Assembly (NCBI GenBank): GCA_030428385.1
Contig: JAUIDY010000007.1
Location: forward strand, 1-64,000
Length of the DNA stretch: 64,000 nt
Origin: Rhodothermia bacterium
Lineage (GTDB): Bacteria; Bacteroidota; Rhodothermia; Rhodothermales; JAAAOL01
Direction of reading: 5' to 3'
Shown here: one piece after another, positions 53,656 through 60,849 of the stretch
Position numbering within the stretch: position 1 is the stretch's first letter
Layout: each line of letters opens with the position of its first letter
Program-made: the position numbers and the translations under genes
Notes under the pieces: model-generated
Database searches by the model: none
Told to the model about the DNA's origin: nothing
Seen by the model: only the letters and a program-made list of their open reading frames with translations

Positions 53656-55017
53656 ATGAAGCCCCACCTTCTTCGCACCATCGTTTTACTGAGCGCGGCG
53701 TGTGTTGCCTGTCACCCCGCGCGGGCCCAATCCGCAGGCACGGACGCCGAACGCCATGCCCTCGCGGAAGAACTGCGCACCTCGGTCCAGGAGTTGTTCG
53801 AGGCGTGGTATCCGCGTGTCATTGATACCGAGCAGGGCGGTTATCTGAGCGACTTCGCGTACGACTGGACGCCCACCGGGGAACAGAACAAAATGATCGT
53901 CACGCAGGCCCGGCATGTGTGGGGCACGGCGAAGGCCGCCGAATTCTTTCCCGAGAAGCGCGAAGAATACCTGGACATGGCAGCGCACGGCGTGGCGTTT
54001 TTGCGCGACGCGCTGTGGGACCACGAGATCGGCGGTTTCCATTCGTACGTGACCCGTGACGGCGAACTGCTTGAGACGGGAGGCTCGTTTACGCAGGGCA
54101 AAACCGCCTATGGGAATTCGTTCGCCATCTACGGCCTCGCGGCGTATGCGGCGGCTTCGGGCGATCAAGAAGCCCTGGAGATGGCGCAGGAAACGTTTCG
54201 CTGGATGGATGCCCACATGCATGATCCGAGGCACGGGGGCTATTTCCAGTTCGTAGACCAGGCCGGGAATGCCTTGCGCGACGGGTGGGGCAACCAGCCG
54301 CCGAAGGACCAGAACAGCAGCATCCACATCCTCGAAGCCTTCACTGAACTTTACGCCCTCTGGCCCGATCCGTTGCTGCGCGACCGGCTGCAAGAGATGC
54401 TTCTCCTCGTGCGCGACACCATCACCGCCGAGCCGGGGTACCTACAACTCTTCTTCGAGGCCGACTGGACGCCCGTGTCCTTCCGCGACTCGACCGAGGC
54501 CGTGCAGCGGGCCAACTACGGCCTCGACCATGTCTCTTATGGGCACGACATCGAAACGGCCTACCTCATGCTGGAAGCCACCCACGCGCTGGGCATCGAT
54601 GCGGCAGCGACGCTGCGGAAAGGCAAAAAAATGGTGGACCATGCGCTGGTGTCGGGATGGGACGTGGAAAACGGCGGATTCTACAATGGTGGCATCTACT
54701 TCGACCCAGATGAAAAGCCGTTCATCGTGAACGACGGCAAGGAGTGGTGGGCACAGGCCGAAGGGCTCAACGTGCTGCTCGTCATGGCTCATCACTTTCC
54801 CGACGACGAACACCGCTACTTCAACCTGTTCAAACAGCAATGGGATTACATCAAAGAGCATCTGATTGACCATGAACACGGCGGTTGGTACCTCGGCGGG
54901 CTGGACGCGCAACCCAACCTGAAGCAGGCCCCGAAGGGCAGCATCTGGAAAAGCGCTTACCACGATGGCCGTGCCCTGATGAACTGCGTCCAACAGTTAG
55001 AGGGGAAGCATGAGTAG
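53656..55017 (+). CDS. exported AGE/cellobiose 2-epimerase-family protein
   Basis: 453 residues with a signal peptide (MKPHLLRTIVLLSAACVAC...ARAQ). The (alpha/alpha)6 barrel keeps the histidines of the AGE family: H224 (SSIHILEAFTEL), H297 (SYGHDIETAYLM) and one in SAYHDGRALM. The known relatives are cytoplasmic epimerases, so export is unusual; it could epimerise oligosaccharides in the periplasm or have a different, perhaps hydrolytic, activity. It is distinct from the cytoplasmic copy at 42721. A 13-bp direct repeat (CCTGATAGACCTG) lies in the 63-bp gap upstream. Confidence 0.85.
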   Translation: MKPHLLRTIVLLSAACVACHPARAQSAGTDAERHALAEELRTSVQELFEAWYPRVIDTEQGGYLSDFAYDWTPTGEQNKMIVTQARHVWGTAKAAEFFPEKREEYLDMAAHGVAFLRDALWDHEIGGFHSYVTRDGELLETGGSFTQGKTAYGNSFAIYGLAAYAAASGDQEALEMAQETFRWMDAHMHDPRHGGYFQFVDQAGNALRDGWGNQPPKDQNSSIHILEAFTELYALWPDPLLRDRLQEMLLLVRDTITAEPGYLQLFFEADWTPVSFRDSTEAVQRANYGLDHVSYGHDIETAYLMLEATHALGIDAAATLRKGKKMVDHALVSGWDVENGGFYNGGIYFDPDEKPFIVNDGKEWWAQAEGLNVLLVMAHHFPDDEHRYFNLFKQQWDYIKEHLIDHEHGGWYLGGLDAQPNLKQAPKGSIWKSAYHDGRALMNCVQQLEGKHE

Positions 55018-55069
55018 TTTGGGTCATGAATTGATATATTCGCAAAGGTTGCACCCCCGCGCTTGTATT

Positions 55070-55177
55070 TGTCAGTCTGAGTGTAGGCCCGTAGGGCCGA
55101 AGCCGAAGGATCTCCCGTGGTTTGCTGGGCTTCGCGTGGGGGATCCTTCGGTTCACTTCGTTCGGTCAGGATGACAC
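55070..55177. repeat. dispersed palindromic element with GAAGGATC arms
   Basis: From TGTCAGTCTGAG through GCCGAAGGATCTCCC and GGGGGATCCTTCGG to GGTCAGGATGACAC, arms pair from both ends. It is the variant of the TGTCATC family with a CCGAAGGATC core, a form seen widely in bacterial genomes. It fills the gap between the exported epimerase and the MFS gene. Confidence 0.6.
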
Positions 55178-55237
55178 GAGGAGAAGCCCATGCTCCAAGC
55201 ATCCTGACAACACACGTCTTCACGTATCTCACTGCCC

Positions 55238-56587
55238 ATGACCACCTCCACCGACCCTGCCCCGAACCGCTACCGCGCCGCGTTTATCGTGGTGACGAGC
55301 CTGTTTTTCATCTGGGGCTTCATCACCGTCCTCGTCGATGCGCTCATTCCGCGCCTCAAGGCCGTTTTTGAACTTTCTTACTTCGAGGCGGGGCTGGTGC
55401 AGTTCGCCTTCTTCACCGCCTACGCGGTTGTGTCGATTCCAGCGGGGGTGCTCATCGCGCGCATCGGCTACAAAAAAGGCGTGCTTGTGGGGCTCCTGAC
55501 GATGGGCATCGCGTGCCTGCTGTTTTATCCGGCGTCGTCGCTGCGCGTATTCGGCATCTTCCTGCTGGCGATGTTTGTGCTGGCGGGGGGCATCACGACG
55601 TTGCAGGTGGCGGCGAACCCGTATGTGGCCGCCCTCGGGCCGGAGCGCACCGCGTCGAGTCGGCTGAACCTGGCGCAGGCGTTTAACTCGCTCGGCACCA
55701 CCATCGCTCCGCTCGTGTCGGCGGCGTTTATCCTCGGCTCGGAGGTGTTAACCTCAGACCAGATTGCGGCGATGGGCGACGCCGACCGCGAAGCGTATTA
55801 CATCACCGAGGCGTCGGCGGTGCAGGGGCCGTTTCTTTTTCTGGCGGCGGTGCTGGTAGTGCTGACGCTCGCGTTTGCGTGGTTTAAACTGCCCAAAATC
55901 CTCGAAACGGACGAGCACAAAAGTGGCAGTTACAAGGAAGCGGTGAAGGCACGGCACCTGATGTTCGGAGCCCTTGCCATTTTTGTTTACGTTGGGGCTG
56001 AGGTTTCTATTGGGAGCTATTTGGTCAACTATTTCCTCTCGCTCGACATCGCCACGCTGGTGGAAGAGCGTCCGCTGATGAAAACGCTGGCAGAACTGCT
56101 CTCCGGCGAAGATACCAGCGCGCTCAACCCGTCGCGGCTGGCGGGCGTGTTTGTGTTTTTCTACTGGGGCGGCGCGATGGTGGGGCGCTTCATCGGATCG
56201 GGGCTGTTGCAGTTTATCCGTCCGGGGCGGCTGCTGGCGATCTACGGCGGTGTCAACGTGGGCCTCATCACGCTGGCGATCCTCACGACGGGCGCGCTGT
56301 CGATGTGGTTGCTGTTGGCCGTCGGGTTGTTTAACTCCATCATGTTTCCGACCATCTTCACCCTCGCCATCGAAGGGCTCGGCGAGAGCACGGCGCAGGC
56401 GTCGGGGATCCTCTGTACCGCCATCGTCGGCGGGGCCATCATCCCGCCACTCTACGGCGCGCTGGCCGACCAGATGGGCCTGCAAGCCGCGCTGATCCTG
56501 CCGATCCTGTGTTACCTCTACATCGTGTTCTACGGGGCCAAAGGCTCCGAGCGGGTAGGGGCGTATGCGGTGTCAAATGAAACGTAA
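55238..56587 (+). CDS. MFS sugar transporter, FucP-like
   Basis: 449 residues with 12 predicted helices. The N-terminal FFIWGFITVLVDALIPRLK, the AANPYVAALGPERTASSRLNLAQAFNSLGT segment and the C-terminal half fit the fucose/glucose/galactose:H+ symporter family. The substrate is probably a monosaccharide released by the mannan enzymes (mannose or glucose), inferred from context. The final codons and stop (NET, stop at 56587) lie inside the AAACGTG element beginning at 56579, so the original C-terminus may have been altered. Confidence 0.87.
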   Translation: MTTSTDPAPNRYRAAFIVVTSLFFIWGFITVLVDALIPRLKAVFELSYFEAGLVQFAFFTAYAVVSIPAGVLIARIGYKKGVLVGLLTMGIACLLFYPASSLRVFGIFLLAMFVLAGGITTLQVAANPYVAALGPERTASSRLNLAQAFNSLGTTIAPLVSAAFILGSEVLTSDQIAAMGDADREAYYITEASAVQGPFLFLAAVLVVLTLAFAWFKLPKILETDEHKSGSYKEAVKARHLMFGALAIFVYVGAEVSIGSYLVNYFLSLDIATLVEERPLMKTLAELLSGEDTSALNPSRLAGVFVFFYWGGAMVGRFIGSGLLQFIRPGRLLAIYGGVNVGLITLAILTTGALSMWLLLAVGLFNSIMFPTIFTLAIEGLGESTAQASGILCTAIVGGAIIPPLYGALADQMGLQAALILPILCYLYIVFYGAKGSERVGAYAVSNET

Positions 56588-56609
56588 AACGTGAAACGTG
56601 AGGGTGCCG
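56579..56609. repeat. AAACGTG element, left half
   Basis: It reads GAAACGTAAAACGTGAAACG then TGAGGGTGCCGA. The same left half stands at 21330-21354, where it is followed 13 bp later by the right half. Here the right half is 535 bp away, beyond the orphan gene. Confidence 0.65.
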
Positions 56610-56663
56610 ATACGGTCGTTTGAGCACGATGTTATACGGTCCGCTCTATTGTAGCCTGCTGTC

Positions 56664-57038
56664 ATGGGTCACTTACCAGCAGTGTATAATGTATTCGGAA
56701 CACTTATTTCGAGCACAAGCTTGGAAAAAGTGGCTGACGTGCTACGGTCCCGCCTCGGTTTTTCAGCGGATCAGGTGCGTCTCTATCGAAGCCAATTCGA
56801 TGGTATGGAGACCATCTGCATTAACACAGAAGATTTTGAATTTGAGACGCAAAAAGTTGAGAAGGCGAACGAATGGCGTCTTAATGGGGCTGTCGCAGGT
56901 GACTTGGAAGAGATGACGTCTCATGTCAAACGATTATCGGATCAACTTCGATGGGCAGGATACGAGACGCGATTTGAACTCTACGATAAAGACTTCATCT
57001 GTATTGCCGAATATCCAACCCCTGAAGGCGCCGCCTAA
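56664..57038 (+). CDS. orphan 124-residue hypothetical protein within a split repeat
   Basis: 124 residues. The core SLEKVADVLRSRLGFSADQV, a VKRLSDQLRWAGYETRFELY helix-strand segment and AEYPTPEG suggest a small mixed alpha/beta cytoplasmic protein. No signal peptide or membrane segment. I do not recognise the family. The coding sequence is visibly richer in A and T than neighbouring genes. It is bracketed by the left and right halves of the AAACGTG element, which elsewhere are adjacent, so it is probably recently acquired. An overlapping frame at 56620-56916 is ignored. Confidence 0.55.
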   Translation: MGHLPAVYNVFGTLISSTSLEKVADVLRSRLGFSADQVRLYRSQFDGMETICINTEDFEFETQKVEKANEWRLNGAVAGDLEEMTSHVKRLSDQLRWAGYETRFELYDKDFICIAEYPTPEGAA

Positions 57039-57143
57039 TCATGCAACCAAGAGCCAAAACGGTATCAGGGTTCTGCAAGCCTTCGCCTGTGATTCTGAAA
57101 CGCTACCTGATCAACGAGAGCATGAATACTTTGCACCATCGAC

Positions 57144-57174
57144 GGGAAACAAGTTCACGTTTCACGTTTCACGC
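57144..57174. repeat. AAACGTG element, right half
   Basis: It reads GGGAAACAAGTTCACGTTTC then ACGTTTCACGC, matching the right half at 21368-21389 (GGGAGACAAGTTCACGTTTC). It lies between the orphan gene and the esterase gene. Confidence 0.65.
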
Positions 57175-57241
57175 TTCATATTGAAGCTCATTCGGACGTA
57201 ACAATATTCCCTCACATACCCAGCATCAACCCACCAATCCG

Positions 57242-59173
57242 ATGCGTAACCTCTTCCTTTTCCTGTTAACGATGACACTCGCCCTGCCTGCGACCGCGCA
57301 GGTCCAACTTTCTCGCCTCATCAGCGATGGCATGGTGATGCAGCGCGGCCATGAAGTCCCCATTTGGGGCTGGGCCGATCCCGGCACCGCCATCACGGTT
57401 ACCTTCGAAGGCCAGACCTACACCGCCGAAGCGGGCGCTGACCGCGCCTGGAAGGTGCGCCTTCCCTCGATGGAGGCGGGCGGGCCGTACGCCATGACCG
57501 TCGAAGGCGGCGGTGCGACGCACGAAATCGCCGACATCTGGGTGGGCGATGTGTGGATCGCGTCGGGACAGTCCAACATGGAGTGGACCGTTGCCAATTC
57601 CAACGATGCCGCTGCCGAGATCGCAGCCGCCAACGATCCCATGATTCGGCATTTTAAGGTGCCGCAGTCGTGGGCGCCCACGCCCGAGCCGACGCTGGCC
57701 GGTGGCAGCTGGGCCGCCGCCAGCCCCGAGACGCTGGCGAACTTCACCGCCGTGGGCTATTTCTTCGCCCGCACGCTGCGCGAAGAGGGGCTGAATGTGC
57801 CCATCGGCCTGATCAACACGTCGTGGGGAGGTAGCCGCATTGAGCCGTGGATGAGTGCGACGGCGCTGGGCCTCGGCCCGGACGCCTACGAGGAGATCCG
57901 GGCCCGCGAAGAAGCCAACGAACGCCGCATCCTAGACGGGCTGCGTGCTCGCATCGGGGAGAACCTGCCGACCGAAGACAAAGGGCTGATCAATGGCGTG
58001 GCGCACTGGGCTTCGCCCGACCTCGGCGACAGCGACTGGGCCGACATTCCGGTGCCGTCGCTGTGGGAGCAGACGGGCTACGAAGGCATGGACGGCATCG
58101 GCTGGTACCGCACCACGTTTAACCTCACCGCTGCCGAAGCTACCGCCGGGGTTAAACTCGGCGTGGGCATGATTGATGACTCGGACATCACGTGGGTGAA
58201 CGGGCAGCGCGTGGGCGGCATGGAGATGTCGTATAACGCCGTACGTGAATACAACGTCCCGGCGGCGGCAGTCACCGCAGGCCGCAATGTGCTGGCGGTG
58301 CGGGTGGTGGACACGGGCGGCGGCGGCGGCATCTACGGCCCGGCCAACCTGCTGTACTTGGAAGTCGGCGGCGAACGGCGGTCGCTGGCGGGGACGTGGA
58401 AGTTTAAAGTCGGCGCGATCTCGGTGGTGCTGAACGGTGGCAAAAACCAGCAGCCGATGATGCTTTACAACAAAATGATCTATCCGTTGCTGCCGTACCC
58501 CATCAAAGGCGCGATCTGGTACCAGGGCGAGTCGAACGCCAACAGCGTGGAAGACGCCGTCGCTTACCAGAAGATCTTCGCCGACATGATCACCAGTTGG
58601 CGCATCGAGTGGAAGGTGGGGCACTTCCCGTTCCTGTTTGTGCAGCTTGCCAACTTCATGGAGCCCGCCGCTGAGCCGGGACCAAGCAACTGGGCCTTGC
58701 TCCGTGAGAGCCAGCACGCCACGTTGGAACTTCCCAACACCGCTGAGGCCGTCATCATCGACATCGGTGAGGCCGACGACATCCACCCGCGCAACAAGCA
58801 GGACGTGGGCCGCCGCCTTGCACTCGGTGCGAAGAAGGTCGTTTACGGCGAAGACCTTGTCTATTCTGGCCCGGCCTATGCCAGCCATACCGTGGAAGAC
58901 GGCAAGGTGATGCTTTCCTTCGATCATGTGGGCAGCGGGCTGATGGCAAAAGGCAGCGCGGACGGCGCCCTGCACAGCTTTGCCATCGCCGGGGCCGACG
59001 GGCAGTTCGTGTGGGCCAACGCCCAGATCGAGGGCGACACCGTGGTGGTGTGGAGCGACGCCGTCGCCGAGCCGGTGGCCGTGCGCTACGCCTGGGCCAA
59101 CAACCCCGATACCGCCAACCTCTACAACGCCGAAGGCCTGCCCGCCACGCCCTTCCGCACGGATAGCTGGTGA
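57242..59173 (+). CDS. sialate O-acetylesterase-like (SASA) acetyl esterase
   Basis: 643 residues with a signal peptide (MRNLFLFLLTMTLALPATAQ). The SGNH hydrolase core is split around an inserted jelly-roll domain (about 255-385). The nucleophile is S111 in IASGQSNMEW, block III-like is AIWYQGESNAN, and the Asp/His pair is in EADDIHPRNK. SASA enzymes remove O-acetyl groups from sugars. In this locus it most likely deacetylates mannan so that the mannanases can act, in the periplasm or at the surface. It is on one strand with the two downstream glycoside hydrolases. Confidence 0.9.
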   Translation: MRNLFLFLLTMTLALPATAQVQLSRLISDGMVMQRGHEVPIWGWADPGTAITVTFEGQTYTAEAGADRAWKVRLPSMEAGGPYAMTVEGGGATHEIADIWVGDVWIASGQSNMEWTVANSNDAAAEIAAANDPMIRHFKVPQSWAPTPEPTLAGGSWAAASPETLANFTAVGYFFARTLREEGLNVPIGLINTSWGGSRIEPWMSATALGLGPDAYEEIRAREEANERRILDGLRARIGENLPTEDKGLINGVAHWASPDLGDSDWADIPVPSLWEQTGYEGMDGIGWYRTTFNLTAAEATAGVKLGVGMIDDSDITWVNGQRVGGMEMSYNAVREYNVPAAAVTAGRNVLAVRVVDTGGGGGIYGPANLLYLEVGGERRSLAGTWKFKVGAISVVLNGGKNQQPMMLYNKMIYPLLPYPIKGAIWYQGESNANSVEDAVAYQKIFADMITSWRIEWKVGHFPFLFVQLANFMEPAAEPGPSNWALLRESQHATLELPNTAEAVIIDIGEADDIHPRNKQDVGRRLALGAKKVVYGEDLVYSGPAYASHTVEDGKVMLSFDHVGSGLMAKGSADGALHSFAIAGADGQFVWANAQIEGDTVVVWSDAVAEPVAVRYAWANNPDTANLYNAEGLPATPFRTDSW

Positions 59174-59207
59174 AGTTAGAGGAGCTTGCTTTCCGGTCTT
59201 GCTCCTG

Positions 59208-59309
59208 TCATCACGAAGGATCGTAGATCCTGTGGTGATCTCACCCCGACAAGAAACAGCATCAGACACGGGGTGAGATTGCCACGTCGCAAGCTCCTCG
59301 CGATGACGT
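59208..59309. repeat. dispersed palindromic element with GATCTCACCCCG core
   Basis: TGTCATCACGAAGGATC at the left, CGCGATGACG at the right, and the inner pair TCACCCCG and CGGGGTGA are visible. It belongs to the TGTCATC/GATGACA family and separates the esterase from the GH5_7-like gene. Confidence 0.55.
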
Positions 59310-59353
59310 AAAAGCCCTCGCTATTGAAAAACAGTCTACCTTTCAACCAGCCC

Positions 59354-60679
59354 ATGACCCCCCGCCTCGTTCTTTTGCTGTTGCTCGCAAGCATCGTGGC
59401 TGCTCCTGCCTCTGCCCAAACCGATACCACAGCCGTAGATTCCGTCGCCTTTGTGCGGGTGCAAGACGGGCGCTTCCTCATTGGGGACACGTCGTACTAC
59501 TATACCGGCATCAACTTCTGGTTTGGGATGAACCTGGGGTCGCCGGGGCCGGGCGGCCACCGCGAGCGGCTGGTGCAGGAACTAGACCGCCTCGCCGAGT
59601 TGGGCCTAAAAAACCTGCGGGTGATGGCCGCCAGCGAGGGGCCAAACACCGAGCCATGGCGCGTGAAGCCCGCTGTACAGCCGGAACCCCGCGTCTACGA
59701 CGACAACCTGCTCGAAGGGCTCGACTTCCTGCTTGTTGAGATGGCGAAGCGCGACATGAAGGCGGTGCTGGTGTTGAACAACTTCTTCCAGTGGAGCGGC
59801 GGCATGGCGCAGTACGTCTCATGGGCCACCAGCACGCCGATCCCGTATCCCGTCACCGAGCAGGGCGGGGCGACGTGGGACGAGTTTCAGAACTATTCGG
59901 CGCAGTTTTATGCCAACTACGAGGCACAGCGGCTTTTCCTGGACTACATCCATATGCTCGTCCACCGCGAGAACACGATCACCGGCACGTTGTACCGCGA
60001 CGACCCGACGATTATGGCGTGGCAACTCGCCAACGAGCCGCGCGGCTTCCGCTACTCCGAAAATTACGTCGATTGGGTGGATCAGGCCGCCGGGTTTATC
60101 CAGCTTATCGACCCGAACCACCTCGTCTCGCTGGGCGGCGAGGGCAAGCTGGGCTCCTACGAAGGCACCCAGTTCGAGCGCGTCAGCCAGTCGCCACACC
60201 TCGACTATCTCACTGTCCACATCTGGATTCAGAACTGGGGCTGGTTCAACCCCGACCGCGCCCAACAGACCTTCCCGATGGCAACCGGGCGGGCCATGGG
60301 CTACCTCGCGGATCATGTGAGCATCGGCAAGGCATTGGGCAAACCGGTGGTGCTGGAAGAATTCGGCGTCTCCCGCGATGGCGGAGCGTTTGAGCACGAC
60401 GCCCCAACGGAATACCGCGACCGTTTCTACACGATCATGCTGGAGGCGCTTTACAAGCTGGCGCTGGAAGGCAACGCCGTGGGCGGCAGCAACGTGTGGT
60501 CGTGGTCGGGGCAGGGCTACCCCGTCGCGCCCGGCGTGCCGTGGCAAGAAGGCGAGCCCTTCACCGGCGACCCGCCGCACGAGGTGCAGGGCTGGTACGC
60601 CATCTACGACACCGATCCGTCCACGCACGAAGTGCTGTCTACCTACGCCCGGCTGATGGAAGCGCTGAGCGGGGAGTAG
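59354..60679 (+). CDS. GH5 (subfamily 7-like) endo-beta-1,4-mannanase
   Basis: 441 residues from the ATG at 59354, which starts a signal peptide (MTPRLVLLLLLASIVAAPASAQ). The GH5 barrel has acid/base E228 in WQLANEPRG and nucleophile at about E336 in PVVLEEFGVS. The layout, including NLRVMAASEGPNTEPW and HIWIQNWGWFNP, resembles plant and bacterial GH5_7 mannanases. It should cleave beta-1,4-mannan internally in the periplasm or outside. There is no T9SS domain or lipobox, unlike the other mannanases here. Confidence 0.9.
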   Translation: MTPRLVLLLLLASIVAAPASAQTDTTAVDSVAFVRVQDGRFLIGDTSYYYTGINFWFGMNLGSPGPGGHRERLVQELDRLAELGLKNLRVMAASEGPNTEPWRVKPAVQPEPRVYDDNLLEGLDFLLVEMAKRDMKAVLVLNNFFQWSGGMAQYVSWATSTPIPYPVTEQGGATWDEFQNYSAQFYANYEAQRLFLDYIHMLVHRENTITGTLYRDDPTIMAWQLANEPRGFRYSENYVDWVDQAAGFIQLIDPNHLVSLGGEGKLGSYEGTQFERVSQSPHLDYLTVHIWIQNWGWFNPDRAQQTFPMATGRAMGYLADHVSIGKALGKPVVLEEFGVSRDGGAFEHDAPTEYRDRFYTIMLEALYKLALEGNAVGGSNVWSWSGQGYPVAPGVPWQEGEPFTGDPPHEVQGWYAIYDTDPSTHEVLSTYARLMEALSGE

Positions 60680-60680
60680 G

Positions 60681-60807
60681 GTTGGGTGTGGGAGTGATTG
60701 GGTATGGGAGTGTGGGGGTGATTGCGTGTGGGAGGATGTTGTTTCGCACGCCTTCTCGCTAACAAACGCCCAAACGCCCAAACGCCCAAACGCCCAAACA
60801 TCCCAAC
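60681..60807. repeat. GTGGGAG stretch followed by AAACGCCC minisatellite
   Basis: From 60681 to 60735, GGGTGTGGGAGTGATTGGG, TATGGGAGTGTGGGGGTG and GCGTGTGGGAGG repeat the words of 3154-3246. From 60764 to 60795 the 8-bp unit AAACGCCC occurs four times in perfect tandem, with a degenerate fifth copy. It occupies the gap before the GH9 gene. Confidence 0.65.
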
Positions 60808-60849
60808 CGCCACCGCCCGCTTTACCCAACAACCTTTTCCCCGACCACG

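Noticed and set aside
57242-59173. Sialic acid de-O-acetylation as the role of the SASA-type esterase
   Set aside because: No sialidase, NanA-type lyase or sialic acid transporter is seen; neighbouring mannanases make mannan deacetylation more likely.
57932-59269. 445-residue minus-strand frame opposite the esterase
   Set aside because: Antisense of a clear SASA enzyme, without domains; its start also lies in a dispersed repeat.
60681-60807. CRISPR-like tandem repeat before the GH9 gene
   Set aside because: The unit is 8 bp without spacers, so it is a minisatellite.
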